A stretch of DNA of 64,000 nucleotides from Rhodoferax sp. (GCA_013791765.1 VMTC01000107.1:94701-158700); one strand, 5' to 3'; shown: positions 37,738 through 46,779, numbered from the stretch's first letter. A program made the numbers and translations. The notes: a model not told the origin generated them from the sequence alone.

Positions 37738-38826
37738 TTAGGCGCTCTTGGCTGTCAGGCGCTCGAGCGGCAGCAGCGTGGTGATGGCGATGAACAGGAA
37801 GACACACAGGCCGGCCGTGCCGACGATGCCGAGCAGTCCGTCAAAGCCCAGGGGCAGTTGATACGGGTAAAAGCCGGCGCCGGACTTGGGCACTTGCTGA
37901 CCGCCAATCAGGATGATCCAGCGCATCAGCCACGCGCTGTGCACGGCGAGCAGGCCGATCAGCAGCCCACTGCCAGGGCGCCGCAGCGCCAGCCACAGCG
38001 TCAGCGCGGTGCTGCCTGCCGCCCACAGCCCCGCCACTTTCCAGGCGCTAGAGGGTGCCAGCTGGGCCAGGGCCTCTGCATGAATCGGTGACAGAGCGGT
38101 CAAGCCCAGCAGCAGCCAGACCGCGCCGATCACCAGGGCCAGGGCCTGGGTGAGTGCCAGCGCCCGGGCCAGGCGTACGGTGTCATCGGCCGTGGGTTGG
38201 CCTGCCAGGCGTCTGAGGACCAGCGTGAGGCCGATGCCGCCAGCCAGTGCCGTGACCACGAACAGCAGCGGCAGCAACGGTGTATGCCACAGCGGGATCG
38301 CCCGCACCACCATCACCTCCATGCCGGTGTAAAGCGCGACCAGCGACGCCCCGACGAAGGTGAGCGCGGCGGCAGCAAACAGCGCCCCCCGGCTCTCGGA
38401 TCCGCCCAGCAGCCGGCACAGCCGTGCCGTGAGCGGCGACAAGTCGCCTTGGCGCGCCTGCTGCGCCAGCAAGGGCCGCCAAGCGAGCCAGGCATAGAGC
38501 ATCAGGCCACCCACATAGACCGGGATGAAGAAGGAGCCCCAGGACATCCAGGAGGTCGGCGTGAAATTCAGGTAGAAGTGGTAGGAGCGCCCCGGCTGGT
38601 GCAGATCGGCCAGCAGCGCAACCGGCGCGCTCAGGCCGCAGATCAACGCGACCAGCAGGGCCACGCGCGAAATCCCGATCCAGCCGCTGCGGCGCCAGAC
38701 GATGCCGGGCAGAGAGAGCACAAAGGCGCCGTAGGACAGGCCGATGAGAAAGAAGTACTGCACTGCCCACGGCAGCCAGGCCACTTCACGAATGACATTG
38801 ACGGTTTCAACGATGCTGGTGTTCAT
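37738..38826 (-). CDS. ttrC: Tetrathionate reductase membrane subunit TtrC (NrfD/PsrC family)
   Basis: 362 aa from the ATG at 38826 (MNTSIVETVNVIREVAWLPW). About nine hydrophobic segments, typical of NrfD-like quinol-oxidising anchors: WAVQYFFLIGLSYGAFVLSL, GLMLYAWLAWRPLL, ALTQALALVIGAVWLLLGL. It passes electrons from the quinol pool to TtrB. It lies between ttrB (2-nt gap) and ttrA (about 17 nt), in the same order as Salmonella ttrBCA. Confidence 0.9.
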   Translation of the reverse strand: MNTSIVETVNVIREVAWLPWAVQYFFLIGLSYGAFVLSLPGIVWRRSGWIGISRVALLVALICGLSAPVALLADLHQPGRSYHFYLNFTPTSWMSWGSFFIPVYVGGLMLYAWLAWRPLLAQQARQGDLSPLTARLCRLLGGSESRGALFAAAALTFVGASLVALYTGMEVMVVRAIPLWHTPLLPLLFVVTALAGGIGLTLVLRRLAGQPTADDTVRLARALALTQALALVIGAVWLLLGLTALSPIHAEALAQLAPSSAWKVAGLWAAGSTALTLWLALRRPGSGLLIGLLAVHSAWLMRWIILIGGQQVPKSGAGFYPYQLPLGFDGLLGIVGTAGLCVFLFIAITTLLPLERLTAKSA

Positions 38827-38828
38827 GA

Positions 38829-39584
38829 TCAGACTCCGTGAGTTTTGGATTGCCACAGCGCGCCCTGGCCTTCAACCTTGCCCTGGAAGCGCTCGTCCAG
38901 GCCGATGTAATAGACATTGGGCCGGGTGCCCAGCTCGGGCTTGAGCACTTTGAGCTGGTCGCTGGCGGCGTTCATGCGTAAGCGCAATTCACCCTTGGGG
39001 TCGTTCAGGTCACCAAAGATGCGCGCGCCGCCGACGCAGGTTTCCACGCAGGCCGGCAGCAGCCCAGCCTCCAGGCGGTGGCCGCAGAAGGTGCATTTAT
39101 CCGCCTTGCCGGTCTGGTGGTTGATGAAGCGGGCGTCGTAAGGACAGGCCAGCACGCAGTAGCCGCAGCCGACGCAGCGGTCACCGTCGACCAGCACCAG
39201 GCCGTCAGCGCGTTTGAAGGTGGCGCCAACCGGGCAGACCGGCACGCAGGGCGGCTCGTCGCAGTGGTTGCACAGACGCGGCAGCACGTAGGTGCCAGCC
39301 GGTTGGCCCACCTGGTCGTTCTGCTTGACGCTGTAGTTCGAGACGATGGTGCGAAAGCTGCCCTCGGGCACGTCGTTTTCATTGATGCAGGCAATCGTGC
39401 AGGCCTGGCAACCGATGCACTTGCGCACATCGATGAGCATGCCCCAGTGCGCGCCGGACGGCGCGGCCAGGGCTGCGGCTGGCAGGCTGACGGCGCCCAC
39501 CGTAACGACGGGAATTCCGCGCAAAAACGCACGTCTGGAAGACGACACGATCGGGTCAGCGGGGCTGGTTGAGTCTATTTTCAT
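38829..39584 (-). CDS. ttrB: Tetrathionate reductase iron-sulfur subunit TtrB
   Basis: 251 aa. A twin-arginine motif (SSRRAFLRGIPVVTVGAVSL) directs it to the periplasm. Four cysteine clusters of 4Fe-4S ferredoxin type are seen: CIGCQACTIAC, CNHCDEPPCVPVC, CVGCGYCVLACPYDAR and CTFCGHRL...CVETC. It relays electrons from TtrC to TtrA. First gene of the operon; length equals Salmonella TtrB (about 250 aa). Confidence 0.94.
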   Translation of the reverse strand: MKIDSTSPADPIVSSSRRAFLRGIPVVTVGAVSLPAAALAAPSGAHWGMLIDVRKCIGCQACTIACINENDVPEGSFRTIVSNYSVKQNDQVGQPAGTYVLPRLCNHCDEPPCVPVCPVGATFKRADGLVLVDGDRCVGCGYCVLACPYDARFINHQTGKADKCTFCGHRLEAGLLPACVETCVGGARIFGDLNDPKGELRLRMNAASDQLKVLKPELGTRPNVYYIGLDERFQGKVEGQGALWQSKTHGV

Positions 39585-39874
39585 GGCAACATTCCTCGGT
39601 TCAAGCTATGCCACGACGATAGGTTCAGAATGACCCGCCCGCAATTGGGGTGATAGGGCAGGCGCCTAGATGGTTTTACCTAGTCGGGTCGCCGCTCACA
39701 CGGCGCGAACGCGCCCCACGGCACGGCGCCATAGCCCGCCCGGTTTGCCCTTGAACGCCGCAAGACATTCCCGCATTTCGCCGACCCACGACGAGCTCGT
39801 TGCGCACATCCCGGTGGGTTTTTGACATGGGTGTCGGGCAGTCTGGCGATTGGCGGGCGTTCGCCGGATTTGTG
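39585..39874. promoter_or_regulatory. Upstream region of ttrBCA
   Basis: About 290 bases of non-coding DNA ahead of ttrB. A dyad-like element at 39666-39690, CTAGATGGTTTTACCTAG, lies about 85 bases upstream of the ttrB start and could bind TtrR. The -10/-35 elements are not clear. The rest has nothing identifiable. Confidence 0.35.
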
Positions 39875-39931
39875 GACGTTATCGGGCTCTAGCCCACATC
39901 CTTCAAGCGCATATAGCTATTTAATTAATAG
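39875..39931. repeat. Dispersed intergenic repeat, copy 5
   Basis: Starts ACGTTATCGGGCTCTAGCCC, continues with ACATCC and ends with ATATAGCTATTTAATTAATA. Nearly identical in core and ends to copy 4. Confidence 0.65.
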
Positions 39932-40007
39932 TACAGGAATAGATCGTTCGGGCTGCGGTGTCACGGTGAACATGCGCCTGATAGCGTGCGCCTGCTGCGC
40001 TTGGGCT

Positions 40008-40946
40008 TCAAGCCTGCACCTGTGCCAGCGCCGTTTGCAGCATGTCGATGAAGACCCGTGTTTTGACCGGCATCAGTTTGCGCTCGGGGAACACCGCCCA
40101 CGCCGTGTGGCTGGGCAAGGACCAGGCGGGCAACACGCGGCGCAGCGCGCCCCGGTGCACATCAGGCTGGGCAAAGTAGTCTGGCACGGCCGCAATCCCC
40201 GCGCCGGCGCACGCCAGCTTGATCAGCAACTCGGGCGCATTGGCGCTGGCCCGGCCTGGCGGTACGCCCTGCCAGCGCTGCTCACCTTGCACCAGGGTCC
40301 AGGCGGCAGCCTCGCCGTTGGCGTGCAGCATCCGAATCGCCGCATGCCGCGCCAGATCATCCGGGTCAACGGGCTCTCCATGCTCGGCCAGGTAGCTGGG
40401 GGCCGCGTACAGACCAAAAGAAAAAACAGCCAGGCGCCGTGCTGCCAGCGAGGCGTCGTCGGGCAGCTTGCCAATGCGCAGCACCACATCAAAGCCTTCA
40501 CCCAGCAGGTCCACCCGGCGCGGCGATAAATCGAGTTCCAGCTGGATTGCTGGATACAGCGCAATGAAAGCCGCCAGCGTCTCGGCCAACAGCAGGTTGG
40601 CAAAGTCACTGGGCATGGAGACACGCAAGCGCCCGCTCGGGGTGGCTTGGCGACGCTCGCTTAAAGCAGCCACCGCCTCCACCTCAGACACCACCTGACG
40701 CGCATGCTCGAGCAGTTGCAGGCCGAACTCGGTCAAAGACTGGCGCCGGGTGGTGCGCAGCAGCAGGCGCTCGCCCAAGCGGTGTTCCAGCGCAGCCAGC
40801 CGGCGCGAGACGGTGGACTTGGGCAGCCCCATGCGCTCAGCGGCACGGCTGAAGCTGCCCAGCTCGGCCACACTGGCAAAGATGAGCAGGTCGTTGGGGT
40901 CGATTGTTGCGTTTGATTGTTCCATCATGGGATCAATCATATCCAT
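40008..40946 (-). CDS. LysR-family transcriptional regulator
   Basis: 312 aa. HTH (FSRAAERMGLPKSTVSRRLA) followed by a substrate-binding domain (RLRVSMPSDFANLLLAETLA, VVLRIGKLPDDASLAARRLA). A start at 40946 is taken; ATGs at 40928 and 40925 give slightly shorter forms. Divergent from the DoxX/pirin genes across an 89-base gap, a position typical of a local activator/repressor of those genes. Ligand unknown. Confidence 0.92.
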   Translation of the reverse strand: MDMIDPMMEQSNATIDPNDLLIFASVAELGSFSRAAERMGLPKSTVSRRLAALEHRLGERLLLRTTRRQSLTEFGLQLLEHARQVVSEVEAVAALSERRQATPSGRLRVSMPSDFANLLLAETLAAFIALYPAIQLELDLSPRRVDLLGEGFDVVLRIGKLPDDASLAARRLAVFSFGLYAAPSYLAEHGEPVDPDDLARHAAIRMLHANGEAAAWTLVQGEQRWQGVPPGRASANAPELLIKLACAGAGIAAVPDYFAQPDVHRGALRRVLPAWSLPSHTAWAVFPERKLMPVKTRVFIDMLQTALAQVQA

Positions 40947-41035
40947 TCAAAGGGATTTTCAAAGCGATTGATGACAAATAGACTACCTCCATCGCAACAC
41001 ACTGAGTTCATCTCATTTTTTAAAGGAAACCCATC

Positions 41036-41443
41036 ATGTCCAACGCCATTCAAAACCCCCTCAATCTGGCCGCCCGGCTGCTTATGGTCGCCTTGTTTCT
41101 GCCCGCCGGCATTGGCAAGCTCACCGGCTTTGCCGGCACCGTGGGCTACATCTCGTCGGCAGGCTTGCCGCTGCCCACCCTCGCGGCCGCCATCGCCGTG
41201 ATCGTGGAAATTGTGGGCAGCCTGGCGCTGCTGGCCGGTTTTGGTACCCGCATTGCGGCTTTGGTGCTGGCGGCGTTCACGCTGGTGGCCAGCTTCTTCT
41301 TCCACAATTACTGGGGTGTGCCGGCCGACCAGGCGTTCATGCAACAGCTGCTGTTCTTCAAGAACATCGCTGTCGTCGGTGGCTTGCTGGCCATTGCCGC
41401 CAACGGCGCGGGCGCCTGGAGTCTGGATTCCCGCCGGGATTGA
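41036..41443 (+). CDS. DoxX-family membrane protein
   Basis: 135 aa, four predicted helices. AARLLMVALFLPAGIGKLTG and LVLAAFTLVASFFFHNYWG are DoxX-like. It has a good Shine-Dalgarno AAAGGAAA 7-14 bases upstream. DoxX proteins are quinol-linked or stress-related small membrane proteins of mostly unknown role. It precedes the pirin gene and is divergent from the LysR gene, suggesting one regulon. Confidence 0.9.
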   Translation: MSNAIQNPLNLAARLLMVALFLPAGIGKLTGFAGTVGYISSAGLPLPTLAAAIAVIVEIVGSLALLAGFGTRIAALVLAAFTLVASFFFHNYWGVPADQAFMQQLLFFKNIAVVGGLLAIAANGAGAWSLDSRRD

Positions 41444-41513
41444 ACCTACCCGCGCATAACGAACGAGCCCTGCAGGGTGTTGCCAAGCACCCTGCTGCAA
41501 CAAGGAACTGCCC

Positions 41514-42392
41514 ATGAACACCCCCCTCGACAAGTACCAGGTTGAAGTCGCACGCACCGTCGAGCGGCTGGTGGCAGGCCAGGCCACCTCGGATGGCGCT
41601 GGCGTCAAACTGACCCGTGTGCTGACCCAAGGCCTGCAGCATCGGCTCGACCCGTTCCTGATGCTCGATGCCTTTGGCAGCGACCAGCCCGACGACTACA
41701 TTGCGGGCTTTCCCGATCACCCGCACCGCGGCTTCGAGACCATCACGTACATGATTGCCGGGCGCATGCGCCACCGTGACAGTGCTGGCCATGAGGGTCT
41801 GCTGGAAAACGGCGGCGTGCAGTGGATGACGGCGGGCAAAGGCGTGATCCATTCGGAGATTCCGCAGCAGGAAGCAGGCGTGATGGAAGGCTTTCAGCTC
41901 TGGCTGAACCTGCCCCAGCGCGACAAGATGAGCAGCCCCTGGTACCGCGACTTCAAGGCCGACGATCTGCCCAAATTTGTGACGGAACAAGGCGTGGCCG
42001 TGACGGTGATTGCGGGTGCAAGCCACGGCGTGAGCGGCGCCGTGACACGCGACAGCACGCAGCCGAACTACCTGGACCTGCACTTGCGCGCAGGCAGCAA
42101 CTTCGCGCAGCCATTGCCCGCTGGCCACAACGCCTTTGTCTACGTGTACCGCGGTGAAGTCGGCATTGCGGGTAAGTCTGTGCCAATGCAGCGCATGGCC
42201 ATCCTGGCCAATGACGCCCGGGCCGATGGTGTGGTGATCGAGGCCAGCGTGGACGCCAAGGTGCTGCTCATTTCAGGGCAGCCTTTGAAAGAGCCTATCG
42301 TTCAGTACGGCCCGTTTGTGATGAACACCAAAGATGAGATCTACCAGGCCCTGAGTGATTTCCGCGACGGGCGGCTGGGCGAATCGGCCTGA
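41514..42392 (+). CDS. Pirin family protein
   Basis: 292 aa. Cupin-fold pirin signatures: FPDHPHRGFETITYMI (metal ligands His) and GVQWMTAGKGVIHSE, plus a C-terminal pirin domain (DLHLRAGSNFAQPLPAGHNA). Some pirins are quercetin 2,3-dioxygenases; others are redox-sensing regulators. The co-located DoxX and LysR genes fit a stress or redox-response unit. ATG at 41514, RBS AAGGAA upstream. Confidence 0.93.
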   Translation: MNTPLDKYQVEVARTVERLVAGQATSDGAGVKLTRVLTQGLQHRLDPFLMLDAFGSDQPDDYIAGFPDHPHRGFETITYMIAGRMRHRDSAGHEGLLENGGVQWMTAGKGVIHSEIPQQEAGVMEGFQLWLNLPQRDKMSSPWYRDFKADDLPKFVTEQGVAVTVIAGASHGVSGAVTRDSTQPNYLDLHLRAGSNFAQPLPAGHNAFVYVYRGEVGIAGKSVPMQRMAILANDARADGVVIEASVDAKVLLISGQPLKEPIVQYGPFVMNTKDEIYQALSDFRDGRLGESA

Positions 42393-42515
42393 TCAGCTGT
42401 GCCACACCGGCGGGCGCTCCTGCACCGTCTGCTCTTCGAGTTGCCGGCGCCCCTGTTTGACGACGGCAATCAGCTTGGCCCGGTCCTTGTAGTGGGGAAC
42501 GGCCTGGTTGCGCAT
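42393..42515 (-). CDS. Possible 40-aa small ORF or gene remnant
   Basis: ATG at 42515 to TGA at 42393. The product ends KQGRRQLEEQTVQERPPVWH and has coding-like composition (codon third positions G/C-rich, few rare residues). The frame remains open upstream for about 20 more codons without a good start. It abuts the pirin stop on the opposite strand. I recognise no family; it may be the C-terminal scrap of a larger gene. Confidence 0.25.
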   Translation of the reverse strand: MRNQAVPHYKDRAKLIAVVKQGRRQLEEQTVQERPPVWHS

Positions 42516-42566
42516 CCCAAATGGGATGCGGGCAAATTGGCGAGTCGTGGGCCTTAAGCAAATTTT

Positions 42567-42627
42567 TAAACGTTTTCAGCCTCTAGCCCGCGTCGACAAA
42601 GCGCTAACAGCTATAACTATAGTAGCC
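42567..42627. repeat. Dispersed intergenic repeat, copy 6
   Basis: Starts AAACGTTTTCAGCCTCTAGC, followed by CCGCGTCGACAAAGCGC and ends AGCTATAACTATAG. Same family as copies 4 and 5. Confidence 0.6.
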
Positions 42628-42649
42628 AATTAGAAGCATCGCGGGCTCG

Positions 42650-43618
42650 TTACGCCAGACAGCGACTGCCCTGCCAAGTGCCGCGCCGCGCCAGCTCGGC
42701 GGAGAGGCGCGGGGCCAGTTCGGACAGGCGCAGGTTCCATTCAGGCGCGAGTTTGAGAGACGGCGGCACTTCGCTGCCGATGCGCTGCAGCAGGATTTTG
42801 GGCGACAGGCGTTCGATGAAATCGACCAGTAAAGCAATGCAATCCGCTTCATCGAGCAAGGGCACCGCCGCCGGGTTGCGTTGCCATTCGCGCGCCAGCG
42901 CCGTGCCGCGCACCAGTTGCAATTGGTGCAATTTGAGCGCGTGGATCGGCAGGGCCGAGAGTTGGTGCGCACCCATCATCATGCTGGCATGGGATTCACC
43001 CGGCAGGCCCAGCATGACGTGGGCGGTGACGTCCAGCCCACGCGCCGCCGCGCGCTTGATCGCGTCCACGCTGGCGGCAAAATCGTGGCCGCGGTTGACC
43101 CGCGCCAGCGCCGCGTCGTTGCAAGACTCCACGCCGATTTCAAGTTCGATGATGTGGCGCCCTGCCAGCTCAGCAAGGTAGTCCAGCACGGCGTCGGGCA
43201 GGCAATCGGGGCGGGTGCCGATCGCCAGCCCGCAAATTTGCGGATGGGCGAGCGCCTCGGCATAGCAGGCGCGCAGCCGCTCAAACTCGCCGTAGGTGTT
43301 GCTGTAACTCTGAAAATACGCGATGTAGCGCTGCGTACCAGGGTAGCGCCGCTGCAAAAATTCCAGCCCGGTATCGATCTGCTCGGTGATGCTCTGACGC
43401 CGATTCAGGTAGCCCGGTGTGAAGCTGGCGTTGTTGCAAAAGGTGCAACCGCCGGTGCCAACCAGTCCATCACGGTTCGGGCAGGTGAAGCCTGCCAGCA
43501 CCGAGACCTTCTGCACGCGCCCGCCATGGCGCGCTTTCACATGGTCGTTCCAGGCGTGGTAGCGCCGCTCGCCGAAGGGGGAACTGGCGGCAGGCGTCAT
43601 GCGCTGCGTCATGGGCAC
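42650..43618 (-). CDS. TIGR01212/YhcC-type radical SAM protein
   Basis: 322 aa. Radical-SAM cluster Cys in FTCPNRDGLVGTGGCTFC (C-x-x-x pattern as in YhcC, with the last two as CxxC), SAM-binding LQRRYPGTQRYIAYFQSYSN and the conserved RPDCLPDAVLDYL. C-terminal extension LSELAPRLSAELARRGTW. YhcC homologues are of unknown function. A single minus-strand gene; ATG at 43618. Confidence 0.88.
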   Translation of the reverse strand: MPMTQRMTPAASSPFGERRYHAWNDHVKARHGGRVQKVSVLAGFTCPNRDGLVGTGGCTFCNNASFTPGYLNRRQSITEQIDTGLEFLQRRYPGTQRYIAYFQSYSNTYGEFERLRACYAEALAHPQICGLAIGTRPDCLPDAVLDYLAELAGRHIIELEIGVESCNDAALARVNRGHDFAASVDAIKRAAARGLDVTAHVMLGLPGESHASMMMGAHQLSALPIHALKLHQLQLVRGTALAREWQRNPAAVPLLDEADCIALLVDFIERLSPKILLQRIGSEVPPSLKLAPEWNLRLSELAPRLSAELARRGTWQGSRCLA

Positions 43619-43783
43619 GTGGCGCCAAAAAGGCAGGGTGAGCTGCGCACAGTAGATAACGCCATCGTGGGGTGCAAGTAAAAGAGCCTGAAAGCGCCAT
43701 TTTAAGTAGCCGCGCTGCAGCCGCTGTCCGAAGCCACGCAGCAGGCGAGGCGCCGCTTAAGCCTGCTCTACAATTGATGCATC

Positions 43784-43805
43784 GCACCGGCTTCTCAGCC
43801 GGTGC
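43784..43805 (+). other. Perfect 9-bp stem upstream of the TPP riboswitch
   Basis: GCACCGGCT (43784-43792) and AGCCGGTGC (43797-43805) around a TCTC tetraloop, immediately before the riboswitch. Possibly part of its leader or the terminator of the minus-strand radical SAM region. No T-tract follows. Confidence 0.5.
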
Positions 43806-43810
43806 GTAAA

Positions 43811-43894
43811 CGCTAGGGGTGCTGGCGGTCGCAAGACCAAAGGCTGAGATAACACCCTGGAACTTGATCAAGGTAATTCTTGCGCAGGGAAGCG
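43811..43894 (+). ncRNA. Thiamine pyrophosphate (TPP) riboswitch
   Basis: The leader of the TonB-dependent receptor shows the thi-box signatures in order: AGGGGTGC (43815-43822), GCTGAGATAACACCC (43843-43857), GAACTTGATCAAGGTAAT (43860-43877) and GCGCAGGGAAGC. CGCT (43811-43814) and AGCG (43891-43894) close the P1 stem. The aptamer ends about 80 bases before the ATG at 43974. TPP binding is expected to turn the gene down; the expression platform was not resolved. Confidence 0.93.
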
Positions 43895-43973
43895 TGGCTG
43901 GATGCTGTTTGAGCGCCTTTTCGGGGTTCAAGCGCGTCCATGCACTCCCCCTGCCGTCGACTAAGGACTCTCG

Positions 43974-46142
43974 ATGGCATTCCGTCAAAACTTCAAACTT
44001 TCTCCTACCGCCGCGGCCCTCGCCCTTTTTTGTGCGTTGCCAGCATCCGGGCAAAACGCTGCGCAACTGGCCCCCGTCACCGTCAGGGCCAAGTCAGCGC
44101 CTGTGCTCGACGTCGACACCGCCGACGTGGGGGCCTTTAGTGCGCCGCTGGCCAAAACGCCGCAAAGCATCACCGTGTTGAGCGCCGATCTGCTGGACGC
44201 CACCGCCAGCACCAGCCTGTCGCAGGCCATCAAGCTCGACGCGTCATTGGCCGACAGCTACAACACCACCGGCTACATCGAGAGCCTGTCGGTGCGCGGC
44301 TTCCTGCTTGAGCAGGGCAATAATTTCTCGCGCAACGGCCTGGCCGTGTCCAACTTCACGCCGCTGGCGTTGGAGAACAAGGAGCGCATTGAGGTGCTCA
44401 AGGGCGTGGCCGGTTTGCAGTCGGGCGTGGCAGCACCCGGCGGGCGCGTCAACCTCGTGACCAAAGTGCCGCTCAAGGATGCATTCACCTCGCTGACGCT
44501 GTCGGCCAATGAATATGGCGGCAGCAAGCTGCACCTGGATGCCAATACATCGCTATCTGGCGTGGGCATCCGCGTCAACCTGGCCTCCGAGGGCCTGCGC
44601 AACCAGTTCGACCGTGCCCAGGGCAGCCGAGAATTTGCCAGCGTGGCGCTGGCCGCCGCGCTGTCCCCCAACACCGCGCTCACGGCGGATCTGGAATACC
44701 AGCACAAGCAGCAGCCCTCGGTGCCGGGCCTGGGTTTGCTCGACCGCAATGGCGATGGCACGGGCGAGACACTGCCTGCGCCGATTTTTTCAAAGCTGAA
44801 CCTGAACAACCAGAGCTGGTCCCAGCCCTTTGAGGCCAGCACCAGCACGGCGCAGCTCGCCCTGAACCACCGGATCAACACCGACTGGCAGGCGCGCCTG
44901 GCGCTGAGCACGCAGCGCAGCACGATCAACGACCGGCTGGCTTTTCCGGACGGTTGCAGCAGTACGACCCCTGCTGTCTACCCGGGCCTGTGTGCCAATG
45001 GGGATGTGGACATGTACGATTACCGCAGCGAGGGCGAAAAGCACAGCGCCAGCGCATGGGAAGCACGGCTGACGGGCAGAATCTCGGCCCTGGGGCGGCA
45101 GCACCGCGTGGTCGCGGGCCTGGGCGGACGCCGGCTCACGACCGACCTGGCGCCCACCCAAGCCTATAACTGGGTCGGCATCACAAACATATACAACCCA
45201 GTGGCCTTGCCCGCCAGCCCCACACCCAACGACCTCAACACCAACAGCCGCGAGCGCGCGTTGGATGCCTTCGTGTCCGTGAGCTCCGAGCTGACGGCGT
45301 CGCTGCAGTCCTTCGTCGGGTTGCGCGTATCCAGCCTGCAGCGCAGCAGTGAGCGCAGTGACGGCTCGCGCGCGCTCGCCTTGTCGCAGCCCGTGACCAC
45401 GCCGTGGGCCGGCCTGGCGTGGTCGCCCACAGCCAACACCATGGCTTATGTCTCCTGGGGCCAAGGCGTCGAGTTGGAGACGGTGCCGAACCGTCCCAGC
45501 AAATTTGTCAACGCCGGCGACACCTTGCCGGCCTTCAAGAGCGAGCAAACCGAGCTGGGTCTAAAGTGGCAGGCCGATGAGCGCCTGCTGCTCACTGCGG
45601 CCGCGTTCAGCATCGACAAACCTTATGCCGACAGTCTGCCCAATGTGGCGCCCAAGCTGCTGGTGGCAGGCAGCAAGACCGCCCGCCACCGCGGCCTGGA
45701 ATTCACCGCCACGGGCCGCCTGGGAAGCCAGTGGTCACTGCAGGCCAGCGCCATGCTGCTCGATGCCAAGTTCACCCAGGCGCTGGACCCTGAGCTGGTG
45801 AACCAGCAAGTCACCAATGTGCCACGGCTCAAGGCTTCGGTGTTTGCCGACTACAAGGTGGCGCTGCTGCCGGGGCTGTCGCTCAATGCGCTGCTGAGCG
45901 GCGAGAGCGGCAAAAAAGTCACTAGCGACGGCAGCGTCGAATTACCCAGCGCCTGGCAGCTGGACGCCGGCCTGCGCTACCAGACCCGGCTGGCCGGCCG
46001 ATCAGCCCAGTGGAAACTCAATGTGGAAAACCTGAGCAATCGCAGCTACTGGCGCGAAGCGCCCACCACCTACTGGGGCGGCGTTTATCTCTTCCCCTCA
46101 ACCCCGCGCACCGTGCGCGCCAGCGTGACGGTTGATTTTTAG
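43974..46142 (+). CDS. TonB-dependent receptor, probably for thiamine or a thiamine precursor
   Basis: 722 aa. Signal peptide (about residues 1-26), TonB-box-like start of mature chain (QLAPVTVRAKSAPVLDV), plug domain (AKTPQSITVLSADLLD, SVRGFLLEQGNNFSRNG, ERIEVLKGVAGLQSGVAAPG), then a beta barrel ending RTVRASVTVDF with C-terminal Phe. The plug resembles siderophore receptors (FhuA/FoxA group). Its TPP-riboswitch leader, however, points to uptake of thiamine or a thiamine precursor, as predicted for some other TonB receptors with such leaders. AAGGA lies at 43963-43967. No inner-membrane thiamine transporter is adjacent. Confidence 0.88.
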   Translation: MAFRQNFKLSPTAAALALFCALPASGQNAAQLAPVTVRAKSAPVLDVDTADVGAFSAPLAKTPQSITVLSADLLDATASTSLSQAIKLDASLADSYNTTGYIESLSVRGFLLEQGNNFSRNGLAVSNFTPLALENKERIEVLKGVAGLQSGVAAPGGRVNLVTKVPLKDAFTSLTLSANEYGGSKLHLDANTSLSGVGIRVNLASEGLRNQFDRAQGSREFASVALAAALSPNTALTADLEYQHKQQPSVPGLGLLDRNGDGTGETLPAPIFSKLNLNNQSWSQPFEASTSTAQLALNHRINTDWQARLALSTQRSTINDRLAFPDGCSSTTPAVYPGLCANGDVDMYDYRSEGEKHSASAWEARLTGRISALGRQHRVVAGLGGRRLTTDLAPTQAYNWVGITNIYNPVALPASPTPNDLNTNSRERALDAFVSVSSELTASLQSFVGLRVSSLQRSSERSDGSRALALSQPVTTPWAGLAWSPTANTMAYVSWGQGVELETVPNRPSKFVNAGDTLPAFKSEQTELGLKWQADERLLLTAAAFSIDKPYADSLPNVAPKLLVAGSKTARHRGLEFTATGRLGSQWSLQASAMLLDAKFTQALDPELVNQQVTNVPRLKASVFADYKVALLPGLSLNALLSGESGKKVTSDGSVELPSAWQLDAGLRYQTRLAGRSAQWKLNVENLSNRSYWREAPTTYWGGVYLFPSTPRTVRASVTVDF

Positions 46143-46197
46143 GCGCCTTGGCTCGGCGCGCGGGTGGGCTGAGCGCGCTGGCCAGGTCAGCGGCGTT

Positions 46198-46262
46198 AAA
46201 AACTATATATTTTGATAGCGCACTACGCTTATTTCACGTGGGCTAGCGGTCATTTTTATATA
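46198..46262. repeat. Dispersed intergenic repeat, copy 7
   Basis: TTTTGATAGCGCACTACGC, then ATTTCACGTGGGCTAGCGG. Forward orientation, matching copy 2 and reverse to copies 4-6. Ends in A/T-rich TTTTTATATAAAAAAC at 46253-46268. Confidence 0.65.
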
Positions 46263-46380
46263 AAAAACAACTGCTTGGCTTGGTGGAAGACAGGACATCA
46301 AGCAGCTCGACTTAGCGCAGCGTAACCCGGCCTACCGGACGACACGACCACGCCACCGAGACAGGCCCGGCTGGCGCCAT

Positions 46381-46779
46381 TTAGCGCAAAGCCGCGCCGG
46401 TGAGCACCGGCAAGCCGGCCTGCTGCCAGGCCAACATGCCACCTTCAATGTTGGCCGCCGCGCTGAAACCGGCGGCTTCCAGTATCTCCGTGGCGTGCTG
46501 GGAGCGACGCCCGGAGCGGCAAATCAAGACCACCTGCGTGTTCTTGAAGGGCGCGAGTTCTTTCAAGCGCTGCGCCAATTGCCCCAGCGGGATCAGGGTG
46601 CTGCCGGGCGCGTGGCCTTGTATGTATTCATCGGCTTCGCGCACGTCGAGCAGCAGGGCGCCACTGCTTTGCAACACGGCAGCTTGTTTGACATTGACCG
46701 TCGGCTGGCCAGCGCTGGCAGCAGCGGCCAGCGCCAGCAAGGCGCTGGCCAGACCCGACTTGGCAAAATTGGGGCTCAT
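46381..46779 (-). CDS. Exported rhodanese-like sulfurtransferase
   Basis: 132 aa from the ATG at 46779; AAGGAT lies just upstream. A short signal peptide (SGLASALLALAAAASA) is followed by a single rhodanese domain: LLLDVREADEYIQGHAPGST, active loop VVLICRSGRRSQHA (catalytic Cys). It would transfer sulfane sulfur, for example from thiosulfate, in the periplasm. The ttr locus producing thiosulfate lies elsewhere in the window, but a link is only speculative. Confidence 0.88.
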   Translation of the reverse strand: MSPNFAKSGLASALLALAAAASAGQPTVNVKQAAVLQSSGALLLDVREADEYIQGHAPGSTLIPLGQLAQRLKELAPFKNTQVVLICRSGRRSQHATEILEAAGFSAAANIEGGMLAWQQAGLPVLTGAALR

